From contig CAVXHJ010000029.1 in NCBI GenBank assembly GCA_963761435.1, positions 52,060-116,059 on the forward strand: DNA of 64,000 nucleotides, given 5' to 3'. A program made the position numbers and the translations under genes. Shown one piece after another: positions 37,160 through 45,667 of the stretch. The stretch comes from Roseiarcus sp963761435. GTDB taxonomy: Bacteria; Pseudomonadota; Alphaproteobacteria; Rhizobiales; Beijerinckiaceae. Below the pieces are notes generated by a model. It ran no database searches and was not told the origin of the DNA. It was given only the letters and a program-made list of their open reading frames with translations. Each line of letters starts with the position of its first letter. The stretch's first letter is position 1.

Positions 37160-37588
37160 ATGAGCGACCATCCGGTCAGGCCGGCCAATTGCGAGACATG
37201 CGCTTTCTGGCGCAAGCTCAGGGAGCACGAGGGCTTGTGCGCCCGTCATGCGCCGGAGACTTCGACCCACCCCGACGAACCCACCCATTGGCCGCAAACC
37301 CACAGGTGGCAATGGTGTGGCGAAGGAGTCGCCGCCGAGGCAATCTCGATCGGCTCGCACTGCGCCGAGTGCGTCTACTGGCGCCGGCCCGAGGGCGGGC
37401 TCCATCCCGTCAACCGCCGCGATATGCCGATGGCCTGGTGGGAGCGCGCGGGCATCTGCGGCCGTCACGCGCCGCGCCCCGTGCCCGAGCCTGGACCGCG
37501 ATCGTTCTGGCGCGCCACACATGAAACGGATTTTTGCTCCGAGGGCCTGCCGCGGCGCGGCCACGCGGCGCCTTCGATCGAACGATGA
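37160..37588 (+). CDS. Cys-rich protein with an internal duplication, unknown function
   Basis: 142 residues built as two similar halves, each with C-x2-C, then W-R, then C-x-R-H-A-P, then a His/Trp-rich segment and a final C. First half: CETCAFWRKL, GLCARHAP, THRWQWCGEG. Second half: CAECVYWRRP, GICGRHAPRP, THETDFCSEG. Four Cys per half suggests metal or Fe-S binding. It is preceded by GGAGGGGACG and lies 32 bases after the efflux operon, so it is probably cotranscribed. No known family identified by eye. Confidence 0.7.
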   Translation: MSDHPVRPANCETCAFWRKLREHEGLCARHAPETSTHPDEPTHWPQTHRWQWCGEGVAAEAISIGSHCAECVYWRRPEGGLHPVNRRDMPMAWWERAGICGRHAPRPVPEPGPRSFWRATHETDFCSEGLPRRGHAAPSIER

Positions 37589-37603
37589 CGGAGCGTCGGC
37601 GCC

Positions 37604-38227
37604 CTAAGCGGCCGCAACCCCGCGCAGGATGATCTCGATCGTCTCCGTTTTCGCGCGCTCGAACGCCCTGTCGTCGAGCGGATTCCCGCCGTTCAAGGTC
37701 GCGATTTCATGCGTGGCGTTGGCGTATTGCTGGGTCGTCGCCCAGATCATGTAGAAGAGGAACCTTGGCTCGATCGGCTTGAGCTTGCCGGCGGCGATCC
37801 ACCGGCGGACCACGCGTTCGCGCGATACAACCCATTCGGTCAGCGTCGTATCGAGGAAATCCTGGATCATCGGCGCGCCGCGCATGATCTCCGCCGACCA
37901 GATGCGCGTCGCAAGCGGCATCTCGCGCGCAAGATCCATTTTGGCGCCGATATAGGCCGGGAGCGCAACCTTCGGGTCGTCGCTCGCGTCGAAGGACGAG
38001 GCGGCGGCTAGCCAGGCGGTCAGCACCCGCTCGATCACGGAGCGGTAGAGTCCCTCCTTGGTCGGGAAATAATAGTGCAGGTTGGCCTTCGGCACGCCGG
38101 CGCGCCGCGCGATCGCCGCGGTCGTGGCGCCGGCGAATCCCTGCTCGGCAAAGATCCATTCGGCCGCTTCGAGCAGGGCGCGCTCGTTCTCCTCGCGGAT
38201 CGTCGGTCTTGGCCTGCGCCGCGCCAT
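37604..38227 (-). CDS. TetR-family regulator resembling RutR
   Basis: N-terminal HTH: EWIFAEQGFAGATTAAIARR, then AGVPKANLHYYFPTKEGLYR. The C-terminal domain fits the RutR type: LATRIWSAEIMRGAPMIQDF, then WIAAGKLKPIEPRFLFYMIW and ATTQQYANAT. RutR in Escherichia coli senses uracil or thymine. Divergent transcription from a hydantoinase/dihydropyrimidinase locus strengthens the inference that this one controls pyrimidine catabolism. Start taken at MARRRPRPTIREEN; an upstream in-frame start would add 32 residues lacking family similarity. Confidence 0.85.
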   Translation of the reverse strand: MARRRPRPTIREENERALLEAAEWIFAEQGFAGATTAAIARRAGVPKANLHYYFPTKEGLYRSVIERVLTAWLAAASSFDASDDPKVALPAYIGAKMDLAREMPLATRIWSAEIMRGAPMIQDFLDTTLTEWVVSRERVVRRWIAAGKLKPIEPRFLFYMIWATTQQYANATHEIATLNGGNPLDDRAFERAKTETIEIILRGVAAA

Positions 38228-38373
38228 CGGCTTCCCCCCAATGTGGTGTTTTCGCCTTGAAACGATGGGCGGCGGCGCCGAATTGATGGGCGCTTTCAGC
38301 GCAAAGTTACGCCATTTGACCATTTGGTCAAACCTATAATAGCGTCCATAAATGTGTGGTGGAGCTATGCCTG

Positions 38374-39621
38374 ATGGCTGACTTGTCGAATGTGCGCATC
38401 GACGGGGCGCGGCTGTGGGACTCCCTGATGGAGATGGCGAAGATCGGCGCGACGCCGAAGGGCGGATGCAAGCGCCTGACGCTGACCGATCTCGACAAGC
38501 AGAGCCGCGAACTGTTCCGCAAGTGGTGCGAAGCCGCCGGTTGCACGGTCAAGGTCGACGAAATGGGCAACATGTTCGCGAAACGCGAGGGGGCCGACCC
38601 GTCGCTGCCGCCCGTATTCGTCGGCAGCCACCTCGACACCCAGCCGACCGGCGGCAAATTCGACGGCGTGCTCGGCGTTCTTGGCGCGCTCGAGATCGTG
38701 CGCTCGATGAACGACCTCAAGATCAAGACCAGACATCCGATCGAGGTCGTCAACTGGACCAACGAGGAAGGCTCGCGCTACGCCCCCGCCATGGTGTCGT
38801 CGGGCGTCTTCGCGGGCGTCTTCACCAAGGAATTCGCCTATTCGCGCGTGGACGCCGACGGCAAGACGCTCGGCGACGAACTGAAGCGGATCGGCTTCAT
38901 GGGCCGCGAGCCGGTCGGCAACCGTCCGGTGCACGCGTATTTCGAATTGCACATCGAGCAGGGCCCGATCCTCGAGGACGAAGCGATCGACGTCGGCGTC
39001 GTCACCCACGGCCAGGGTCAGCGCTGGTACGAAATTCGCCTCACCGGTTTCGAGAGCCACGCCGGCTCGACGCCGATGCCGCGCCGCAAGGACGCGCTCC
39101 TCGGCGCGGCGCGGATCGTGGAGCTCGTCAACGCGATCGGCCTTTCGAAGGCGCCGCTCGCCGTCTCCACGGTCGGCATGCTGAACCCCTACCCGAACTC
39201 GCGCAACGTCATCCCCGGCGAAGTGTTCATGACCTGCGAGTTCCGGCACCCCGACAATCCGACGCTGACCGCGATGGACGCGGCGCTCAAGGAAGGCGTC
39301 GAGGCGGTCACGAAAAAGATCGGCCTGACCTATGACATGAAGCAGGTCTTCTATTATGAGCCCGTCGCCTTCGATGAAGGTTGCGTCGACGCGGTCAGGC
39401 GCGCCGCTCAGCGCTTCGGCTATTCGCATCGCGACATCGTCTCAGGCGCCGGCCACGACGCCTGCTACATGGCGCGCGTCGCGCCTTCGTCGATGGTGTT
39501 CACGCCCTGCGTCGACGGCGTCAGCCACAACGAAAGCGAGGACATCAAGCAGGAGTGGTCGACGGCGGGGGCCAACGTGCTGATGCACGCGGTCCTGGAA
39601 AAGGCGGAAATCGTGGCTTAG
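38374..39621 (+). CDS. Zn-dependent amidohydrolase, M20 family (N-carbamoyl amino acid hydrolase/beta-ureidopropionase type)
   Basis: About 415 residues. Metal ligands: His and Asp in FVGSHLDTQPTGGKFDGVLG, Glu in VVNWTNEEGSRYAP, and His in AGHDACYMARVAPS. The substrate and dimer regions show FELHIEQGPILEDE and FESHAGSTPMPRRKDAL. It cleaves N-carbamoyl-beta-alanine or N-carbamoyl amino acids to the amino acid, CO2 and ammonia. Beside a dihydropyrimidinase this is the third step of reductive pyrimidine degradation. The first-step dehydrogenase (pydA/preTA) is not in the window. Confidence 0.9.
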   Translation: MADLSNVRIDGARLWDSLMEMAKIGATPKGGCKRLTLTDLDKQSRELFRKWCEAAGCTVKVDEMGNMFAKREGADPSLPPVFVGSHLDTQPTGGKFDGVLGVLGALEIVRSMNDLKIKTRHPIEVVNWTNEEGSRYAPAMVSSGVFAGVFTKEFAYSRVDADGKTLGDELKRIGFMGREPVGNRPVHAYFELHIEQGPILEDEAIDVGVVTHGQGQRWYEIRLTGFESHAGSTPMPRRKDALLGAARIVELVNAIGLSKAPLAVSTVGMLNPYPNSRNVIPGEVFMTCEFRHPDNPTLTAMDAALKEGVEAVTKKIGLTYDMKQVFYYEPVAFDEGCVDAVRRAAQRFGYSHRDIVSGAGHDACYMARVAPSSMVFTPCVDGVSHNESEDIKQEWSTAGANVLMHAVLEKAEIVA

Positions 39622-39641
39622 AGCGTGCGCGCTCGCGCGGC

Positions 39642-39768
39642 CGTCATTGCGAGCGCGAGCGAAGCAATCCAGGGGAACGTAAGGAGCCGGCCCCCCTTGA
39701 TCGCCGGGTCGCCAACGCCCGTCGAAGGACGGGCGTCTTTCGACGCCCCATCGCTCCTCGCGATGACG
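39642..39768. repeat. Long imperfect palindrome (REP-like)
   Basis: The ends GTCATTGCGAGCGCGAGCGA and TCGCTCCTCGCGATGAC are inverted relative to each other. An inner hairpin, CGCCCGTCGAAGGACGGGCG, lies between them. Such palindromes are dispersed extragenic repeats in alphaproteobacteria. It sits between the hydrolase and dihydropyrimidinase genes. Confidence 0.7.
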
Positions 39769-39839
39769 TTGCCGCCCAAAGGCGTGGTAATCTGGCGCCG
39801 TGCGGCAGCGGGAATAATCGGGTTCAGGAGAACTGAAAA

Positions 39840-41267
39840 ATGTCGCTCGTCATCGAAGGTGGAACGATCGTCGCCGCGGACCGCACCTACAAGGCCGACG
39901 TGCTGGTCGAGGGCGAGACCATCAAGGCGATCGGCGAGAGCCTCAAGGGCGACAGCACGCTCGACGCCAAGGGCTGCTTCATCTTTCCGGGCGGCATCGA
40001 CCCGCACACCCATCTCGACATGCCCTTCATGGGCGCCAATTCCGCCGACAATTACGAGAGCGGCACCAAGGCCGCGCTCAGCGGCGGCAGCACGATGGTG
40101 GTCGATTTCTGCATCCCGAACCGCAACCAGCCGCTGATGGAGGCGTTCGCCGACTGGGACAAGCGCGCCAAGGACGCGGTCGCCGACTATTCCTACCATA
40201 TGTGCATCACCTACTGGGACGATTCGGTCAGCCGCGACATGGCCAAGGTGGTCGCGGCGGGAGTGACGACGTTCAAGCATTTCATGGCCTACAAGGGCGC
40301 GCTGATGGTCAATGACGAGGAGATGTTCGCCTCGTTTTCGCGCTGCGCGGAACTCGGCGCGATGCCGCTCGTCCACGCCGAGAACGGCGAGGTGGTCGCC
40401 GCCCTCCAGAAGCACTACCTCGCCAAGGGCGTCACCGGTCCGGAAGGCCATGCGCTCTCGCGTCCGCCCGACGTCGAGGGCGAAGCGGCCAATCGCGCGA
40501 TCATGCTCGCCGATCAGGCTGGCGTGCCGCTCTATGTCGTCCACACCTCCTGCATCCAGGCGCACGAGGCGATCCGGCGGGCGCGGGCGCTGGGCAAGCG
40601 GGTCTATGGCGAACCGCTCATTCAGCATCTGGTGCTCGACGAAAGCGAATATTACAACAAGGACTGGAAGCACGCGGCGCGGCGAGTGATGTCGCCGCCG
40701 TTCCGCGACAAGGTCCATCAGGACGATCTCTGGAACGGCCTGCGCGCCGGCTCGCTCCAGGTGGTGGCGACCGACCATTGCGCCTTCACGACCAAGCAGA
40801 AGGAGCTGGGCCTCGGCGACTTCACCAAGATCCCCAACGGCACCGGCGGACTCGAGGACCGCATGCCGGTCTTGTGGACCTACGGCGTCGAGACCGGACG
40901 GCTGACCATGAACGAGTTCGTCGCCGTGACTTCGACCAACATCGCCCGCATCCTCAATCTCTATCCGCGCAAAGGGGCGATCCTGCCCGGGGCCGACGCC
41001 GACATCACCGTCTGGGACCCCAAGGCCAACAAGACCATCTCGGCCCGAACCCAGGTTTCGGTCATCGACTACAACGTGTTCGAAGGCACGAAAGTGACCG
41101 GGCTGCCGCGCTACACGCTATCGCGCGGCGAAGTCGTCTATCGCGACGGCGTCGTGCAGGCCGAGCTCGGGCGCGGCCGGTTCATCAAGCGCCAGCCGTT
41201 CGCCCCGGACGCGCGCGCGCTCAAGCGCTATAAGGAGTTCACCGCGGTGGCGGCCGTTGCGCGCTGA
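39840..41267 (+). CDS. hydA: Dihydropyrimidinase (D-hydantoinase)
   Basis: 475 residues, cyclic amidohydrolase TIM barrel. It has HxH in GGIDPHTHLDMPFMG, the carboxylated Lys in TTFKHFMAYKGALMV, His in PLVHAENGEVV, His in PLYVVHTSCIQAHEA, and Asp in VVATDHCAFTTKQK. It hydrolyses dihydrouracil or dihydrothymine (or 5-substituted hydantoins) to N-carbamoyl products, the substrates of the preceding gene's enzyme. A GGAGAACTG ribosome-binding site precedes the ATG. The ABC transporter genes follow at 15 bases. Confidence 0.95.
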   Translation: MSLVIEGGTIVAADRTYKADVLVEGETIKAIGESLKGDSTLDAKGCFIFPGGIDPHTHLDMPFMGANSADNYESGTKAALSGGSTMVVDFCIPNRNQPLMEAFADWDKRAKDAVADYSYHMCITYWDDSVSRDMAKVVAAGVTTFKHFMAYKGALMVNDEEMFASFSRCAELGAMPLVHAENGEVVAALQKHYLAKGVTGPEGHALSRPPDVEGEAANRAIMLADQAGVPLYVVHTSCIQAHEAIRRARALGKRVYGEPLIQHLVLDESEYYNKDWKHAARRVMSPPFRDKVHQDDLWNGLRAGSLQVVATDHCAFTTKQKELGLGDFTKIPNGTGGLEDRMPVLWTYGVETGRLTMNEFVAVTSTNIARILNLYPRKGAILPGADADITVWDPKANKTISARTQVSVIDYNVFEGTKVTGLPRYTLSRGEVVYRDGVVQAELGRGRFIKRQPFAPDARALKRYKEFTAVAAVAR

Positions 41268-41282
41268 GGGAACGGACCGGCG

Positions 41283-42119
41283 ATGGACGTAGCGGCGGCC
41301 GCCAAACTCGAACCGGACGACGGGGCTAAGGCGCCGGCCGCGGAAACCGCAATCGAGATCAGCGGCGTTTCGCTGCGCTTCGATACCGCCGATGGCCCGG
41401 TCGAGGCCTTGAGCGACGTCAGCCTCAGGATCGCGCGCGGCAAGTTCGTCTCCTTCATCGGGCCGTCGGGCTGCGGCAAGACGACGCTCCTGCGCGCCGT
41501 CGCCGATCTCGAGATTCCGACCAGCGGCTCGATCCGCGTCAACGGGATGAGCCCGAGCGAAGCGCGCGCGAGGCGCGCCTATGGCTACGTGTTCCAGGCC
41601 CCGGCGCTCTATCCGTGGCGCAGCGTCGCCGGCAACATCGCGCTGCCGCTCGAGGTCATGGGCTTCCCGAAGGCCGAGCGCGAGGCGAGGGTCGCGAAAG
41701 GACTTGAGCTCGTCAACCTATCCGGCTTTGGCGCCAAATATCCCTGGCAATTGTCCGGCGGCATGCAGCAGCGCGCGTCGATTGCGCGGGCGCTCTCGTT
41801 CGACCCCGATCTCCTGCTCATGGACGAGCCATTCGGCGCGCTCGACGAGATCGTGCGCGACATGCTGAACCAGCAGCTCCTGCGCCTGTGGGACGTCACC
41901 GGGAAAACGGTCATGTTCGTCACCCATTCGATTCCGGAGGCGGTGTTCCTGTCGACCCACATCGTCGTCATGTCCCCCCGCCCGGGGCGGATCATCGATG
42001 TCATCGCCTGCGACTTTCCCCGCGACCGGGCGCTCGACATCCGCGAGACGCCCGAATTCCTGGGCGTCGCCAACCGCGTCAGGCACGGCCTGCGCGAGGG
42101 ACATTCCTATGACGGCTAA
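41283..42119 (+). CDS. ABC transporter ATP-binding protein (nitrate/sulfonate/NMT1-type)
   Basis: 278 residues. Walker A FIGPSGCGKTTLLRAV, Q-loop in YVFQAPALYPWR, signature QLSGGMQQRASIARAL, Walker B LLLMDEPFGALDEI, H-loop FVTHSIPEAVFL. It powers an importer whose permeases and binding protein follow, after an interposed DUF559 unit. By context it takes up pyrimidines, hydantoins or a related precursor. Confidence 0.93.
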   Translation: MDVAAAAKLEPDDGAKAPAAETAIEISGVSLRFDTADGPVEALSDVSLRIARGKFVSFIGPSGCGKTTLLRAVADLEIPTSGSIRVNGMSPSEARARRAYGYVFQAPALYPWRSVAGNIALPLEVMGFPKAEREARVAKGLELVNLSGFGAKYPWQLSGGMQQRASIARALSFDPDLLLMDEPFGALDEIVRDMLNQQLLRLWDVTGKTVMFVTHSIPEAVFLSTHIVVMSPRPGRIIDVIACDFPRDRALDIRETPEFLGVANRVRHGLREGHSYDG

Positions 42120-42133
42120 ACCGGCGCCGATCT

Positions 42134-42186
42134 CCCTTCCCCGGCTTCGCTGGGGAAGGTGGCGCGCAGCGCCGGATGGGGTGTGG
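42134..42186 (+). repeat. Left inverted repeat of the DUF559 unit
   Basis: It contains the palindrome CCTTCCCC-GGCTTCGC-TGGGGAAGG, then GTGGCGCG and GGATGGGGTGTGG. It matches the reverse complement of 42724-42775 with a few differences. Confidence 0.8.
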
Positions 42187-42265
42187 AAAGCAGCATTCCG
42201 CCGGCAGGAGGTTGGCGCCGCCGGTCTTGCAACGCGAGGCGTCGCGCTTGCGGCTGGGAGAGGAG

Positions 42266-42688
42266 ATGGACGAGCCGCCCCGTTTTCGCCAATCCTCACG
42301 GAAGTTCGCGCGGGCGCAGCGTCGAAACATGACGAGAGCGGAAACGATGCTTTGGCGCGCTTTGCGCAATCATCGGGTCGACGGGCATGGCTTTCGCAGG
42401 CAAACGCCGATTGGGCCCTATTTTGCGGATTTCGTTTGCCTTGCGCGCAAGATCGTCGTCGAAGCGGACGGCCGCACCCACGAGACGGAGGAAGCGAAGA
42501 TCAAGGACGCGGAAAGGGACGAATGGTTTCGACGGGCGGGATTTCGCGTTCTTCGCTTTTCCGACGAACTCATCATCGGCGGCCTTCCGCTCGTCATCGA
42601 GCGCATCCGGGCGGCGATGCGGGAGATGAGCGCAAGACGCTGCAGGCAACGCCAAACGGGAAAATCAGGGTCTGAAGGCGCGGGATGA
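42266..42688 (+). CDS. DUF559 (Vsr-like endonuclease fold) protein
   Basis: About 140 residues, a complete DUF559 domain: MTRAETMLWRALRNHRVDGH, FRRQTPIGPYFADFVCLARK, VVEADGRTHETEEAK, then RDEWFRRAGFRVLRF. The conserved Asp in YFADFVC, Glu in VVEADG and the R-V-L-R-F strand match the PD-(D/E)XK-like core related to very-short-patch repair nucleases. Substrate unknown. Start taken at MDEPPRF; an upstream in-frame ATG adds 30 residues read from the repeat. It lies between the ATPase and permease genes and interrupts an otherwise contiguous operon. Confidence 0.9.
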   Translation: MDEPPRFRQSSRKFARAQRRNMTRAETMLWRALRNHRVDGHGFRRQTPIGPYFADFVCLARKIVVEADGRTHETEEAKIKDAERDEWFRRAGFRVLRFSDELIIGGLPLVIERIRAAMREMSARRCRQRQTGKSGSEGAG

Positions 42689-42723
42689 CAGTCGTATGAC
42701 TGGGCTGAGCTTCGAGCCGCGGG

Positions 42724-42775
42724 CCACACCCCATCCGTCGCTTCGCGCCACCTTCCCCAGCGGAGCTGGGGAAGG
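42724..42775 (-). repeat. Right inverted repeat of the DUF559 unit
   Basis: On the minus strand it reads CCTTCCCCAGCTCCGCTGGG then GAAGGTGGCGCGAAGC and GGATGGGGTGTGG. Inverted copy of 42134-42186. Confidence 0.8.
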
Positions 42776-42802
42776 AAAACGCCCGAGTCCGGCGAGAGTG
42801 AG

Positions 42803-43669
42803 ATGAAGTCCGCGCTCCCCATCGCGACCGTCGTGCTCGCGCTGATCGCGGTCTGGTATCTCGCCGCGGCGCTCATGAACGCGTCCTTGCAGCGCGACCA
42901 GTTCGCCAACGCCGGCCGCACGGACTATTCGGCGCAGGAGCTTGTCGGCGCGTCGCTCAACATGGAGCGGCCGAAGCTGCCGGCGCCCCACCAGGTGGCG
43001 TCCGAGTTCTACAAGCTCGTCTTCGACACTGCGCCGACCTCGAAGCGCAGCCTCGTCTACCATGGGCTCATCACGCTTGAAGAAACCCTGATCGGCTTCG
43101 CCATCGGCTCGGCGCTCGGCATCGGCCTCGCCGTCCTCATCGTCTCGCTGCGCTGGCTCGACCGGTCGATGATGCCGTGGATCGTGGCCTCGCAGACCGT
43201 CCCGATCATCGCGCTCGCGCCGATGATCGTCGTCATCCTGAACCAGTTCGACATCACCGGCATCGCGCCGAAGGCGGCGATCGCGGCCTATCTCTCGTTC
43301 TTTCCGGTGACGGTCGGCATGGTCAAGGGCTTCCGTTCGCCCGATCCGCTGCAGCTCGACCTCATGCGAACCTATTCGGCCACGAATACGCAAACCTTCA
43401 TCAAGCTCAGGGCGCCGGCATCGACGCCGTTCTTCTTCGCCAGCATGAAGATCGGCGCCGCCGCCGCGCTCGTCGGCGCGGTCGTGGCTGAAGTGACCAA
43501 GAGCGAGGACGGGGGCCTTGGCGCGCGGCTGCTCGCCGGCTCGTATTATGGACAGACGGTGCAGATCTGGGCGGCGCTGTTCGCGGCGGCGGCGCTGTCG
43601 GCGGCGCTTGTCGGGGCGATCGGCGTCGCCGGGCGCATCGCCGAGCGTCGAATGGCGTTCACGTCATGA
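42803..43669 (+). CDS. ABC transporter permease
   Basis: 288 residues, BPD_transp_1 family. The first helix is LPIATVVLALIAVWYLAAAL, with further helices including FAIGSALGIGLAVLIVSLRW and AALFAAAALSAALVGAIGVA. The EAA-like coupling region is KLRAPASTPFFFASMKIGAA. It works with the second permease, which overlaps it by four bases. Confidence 0.92.
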   Translation: MKSALPIATVVLALIAVWYLAAALMNASLQRDQFANAGRTDYSAQELVGASLNMERPKLPAPHQVASEFYKLVFDTAPTSKRSLVYHGLITLEETLIGFAIGSALGIGLAVLIVSLRWLDRSMMPWIVASQTVPIIALAPMIVVILNQFDITGIAPKAAIAAYLSFFPVTVGMVKGFRSPDPLQLDLMRTYSATNTQTFIKLRAPASTPFFFASMKIGAAAALVGAVVAEVTKSEDGGLGARLLAGSYYGQTVQIWAALFAAAALSAALVGAIGVAGRIAERRMAFTS

Positions 43670-44442
43670 CGTCCCGCCGCCTCGTCGATCTTTTGCCTCC
43701 GCTCGCTTTCGGCTTTGCGGTGCTGGCGATCTGGGAGGCGGGCGTCAGGCTCCTCCACGTGCCGGCGATCATCCTGCCGCCCCCCTCGGCGATCGCGCTC
43801 AGGCTCGCAACGTCCGTCCCGACTCTCGCCGCCGATTTCCGGCAGACAATTCAGGGCGTGCTCGCCGGCTACGCGATCGGATCGCTCGCGGAACTCATCG
43901 TTGCGATCCTGATCGACCGCTCGCAATTCCTGCAACGCGGCCTCATGCCGATCGGCAACCTGGTTTCGGCGCTGCCGATCGTCGGCATCGCCCCGATCAT
44001 GGTGATGTGGTTCGGCTTCGACTGGCAATCGAAGGCGGCGGTGGTGGTCGTGATGACCTTCTTCCCGATGCTGGTGAACACGATCGCCGGGCTCGCGAGC
44101 GCCGGCGCGATGGAGCGGGATCTCATGAAGACCTACGGCGCCGACTATTGGCAGACCCTGCTCGCGCTGCGTCTCCCGGTCGCCATGCCGTTCATCTTCA
44201 ACGCGCTCAAGATCAATACGACGCTGGCGATGATCGGCGCGATCGTCGCCGAGTTCTTCGGCACGCCGATCGTCGGCATGGGGTTCCGCATTTCGACCGA
44301 GGTCGGCCGGCTTCAGATCGATATGGTGTGGGCGACGATCGTGGTCGCCGCCATCACCGGTTCCATGTTCTATGCGCTCGTCGCCGGCGTCGAGCGCCGG
44401 GTGACGTTCTGGCACGCCTCCTATCGCGCCAAGGAGGCTTGA
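43666..44442 (+). CDS. ABC transporter permease, second subunit
   Basis: 258 residues with about six helices (LLPPLAFGFAVLAIWEAGVR; VVVMTFFPMLVNTIAGLASA). The coupling loop is LLALRLPVAMPFIFNALKIN. It forms a heterodimeric channel with the previous gene product. Starts in a four-base ATGA overlap. Confidence 0.92.
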   Translation: MTSRRLVDLLPPLAFGFAVLAIWEAGVRLLHVPAIILPPPSAIALRLATSVPTLAADFRQTIQGVLAGYAIGSLAELIVAILIDRSQFLQRGLMPIGNLVSALPIVGIAPIMVMWFGFDWQSKAAVVVVMTFFPMLVNTIAGLASAGAMERDLMKTYGADYWQTLLALRLPVAMPFIFNALKINTTLAMIGAIVAEFFGTPIVGMGFRISTEVGRLQIDMVWATIVVAAITGSMFYALVAGVERRVTFWHASYRAKEA

Positions 44443-44509
44443 GCTTATTGCCGCGCTGCTGTCATACTCGCGTCGACAGGGAAATGTGGTTCAACCGGAG
44501 GGAGAGAAG

Positions 44510-45502
44510 ATGAAACCGATCCTATTCGCATTGGCGGGCGTCGCCGCGGCAGCCGCCGTCACGACCGCGCAGGCGGCCGACAAGGTCACCCTGCAACTGA
44601 AATGGGTCACCCAGGCCCAGTTCGCCGGCTATTACGTCGCCAAGGACAAGGGCTTCTACAAGGACGCAGGGCTCGACGTGACGATCAAGCCGGGCGGCCC
44701 GGACATCGCCCCCGAACAGGTGCTCGCGGGCGGCGGCGCGGACGTCGTCGTCGACTGGCTGCCGGCGGCTCTCGCGGCGCGCGAGAAGGGCGCGCCGATG
44801 GTCAACATCGCGCAACCGTTCAAGCATTCCGGTCTTGAGCTGACCTGCCGCGCCGACACCGGCATCAAGACGCCGGAGGACCTCAAGGGCCGCACGCTTG
44901 GCGTCTGGTTCTACGGCAACGAATATCCGTTCCTGAACTGGATGGGGAAGCTCAAGTTCCCGACTGATGGGTCCCCGGCCGGCGTCAAGGTCGTGAAGCA
45001 GGGCTTCAACGTCGATCCGCTGCTGCAGAAGCAGGCCGACTGCATCTCGACCATGACCTATAACGAATATTGGCAGGTCATCGACGCCGGCTACAAGCCC
45101 GAGCAGCTTGTCGTGTTCAAATACGAGGATCAGGGCGTCGCGACGCTCGAGGACGGCCTCTACGTGATGGAGGACAAGCTCAAAGACCCCGCTTTCGTCG
45201 ACAAGATGGCCCGTTTCGTCAAGGCGTCGATGGAGGGCTGGGCCTATGCGCGCGCGCATCCCGAGGAAGCGGTCAAGATCGTGCTCGACAACGACACGAG
45301 CGGCGCCCAGACCGAACATCACCAGACCCAGATGCTGGGCGAGATCAACAAGCTGACGACCGGCTCGGACGGCCGCCTCGACCCGGCCGACTACCAGCGC
45401 ACGGTGAAGACGCTTTTGACGGGCGGCTCGGACCCCGTCATCTCCAAGGAGCCGACCGGCGCCTATACCACCGTCATTACCGACAAGGCCCTCGGGAAAT
45501 AA
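44510..45502 (+). CDS. ABC transporter substrate-binding protein (NMT1/THI5 family)
   Basis: 330 residues with a signal peptide (MKPILFALAGVAAAAAVTTA, cleavage after AQA). The mature start, VTLQLKWVTQAQFAGYYVAK, is the classic NMT1 motif, followed by GFYKDAGLDVTIKPGG. Such proteins bind thiamine-pyrimidine precursors, riboflavin or related heterocycles. With dihydropyrimidinase nearby, a pyrimidine-like ligand is likely. GGAGGGAGAGAAG precedes the ATG. A hairpin follows the stop. Confidence 0.92.
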   Translation: MKPILFALAGVAAAAAVTTAQAADKVTLQLKWVTQAQFAGYYVAKDKGFYKDAGLDVTIKPGGPDIAPEQVLAGGGADVVVDWLPAALAAREKGAPMVNIAQPFKHSGLELTCRADTGIKTPEDLKGRTLGVWFYGNEYPFLNWMGKLKFPTDGSPAGVKVVKQGFNVDPLLQKQADCISTMTYNEYWQVIDAGYKPEQLVVFKYEDQGVATLEDGLYVMEDKLKDPAFVDKMARFVKASMEGWAYARAHPEEAVKIVLDNDTSGAQTEHHQTQMLGEINKLTTGSDGRLDPADYQRTVKTLLTGGSDPVISKEPTGAYTTVITDKALGK

Positions 45503-45508
45503 CCCTCG

Positions 45509-45543
45509 CCCCAGCCCCTCTTCCGTTCGAAAAGGGGCTGGGG
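45509..45543 (+). terminator. Hairpin after the ABC operon
   Basis: Perfect 10-bp stem CCCCAGCCCC / GGGGCTGGGG with a 15-base loop, 6 bases after the stop. It lacks a T-run, so termination may be partial or the structure may only protect the mRNA end. Confidence 0.6.
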
Positions 45544-45667
45544 ACAGATCTGAAACTCACTCCGCGGCTTCGTCGCTCGCGTCCAGGCGCTCGCGCGTCA
45601 TGGCCCGGGCTCAAAGGGCGCGGTCGGTCAAGCCGCCGGCGAGCGCGCCGACTTTTTCTTGCGATTA

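Larger units (their letters stand above)
42134..42775. mobile_element. DUF559 gene flanked by long inverted repeats, inserted in the ABC operon
   Basis: The outer ends, 42134-42186 and 42724-42775, are inverted copies of about 52 bases, each containing its own palindrome. They enclose a single intact DUF559 gene. Removing the unit would leave the ATPase and permease genes about 40 bases apart, a normal operon spacing. Treating it as a mobile unit is inference. Confidence 0.55.

Noticed and set aside
38365..39429. 354-codon minus-strand frame under the amidohydrolase
   Set aside because: Shadow frame opposite a gene with all metal ligands.
39642..39768. Palindrome as the terminator of the amidohydrolase gene
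   Set aside because: Length and composition fit a dispersed REP-like element better; no T-run follows.
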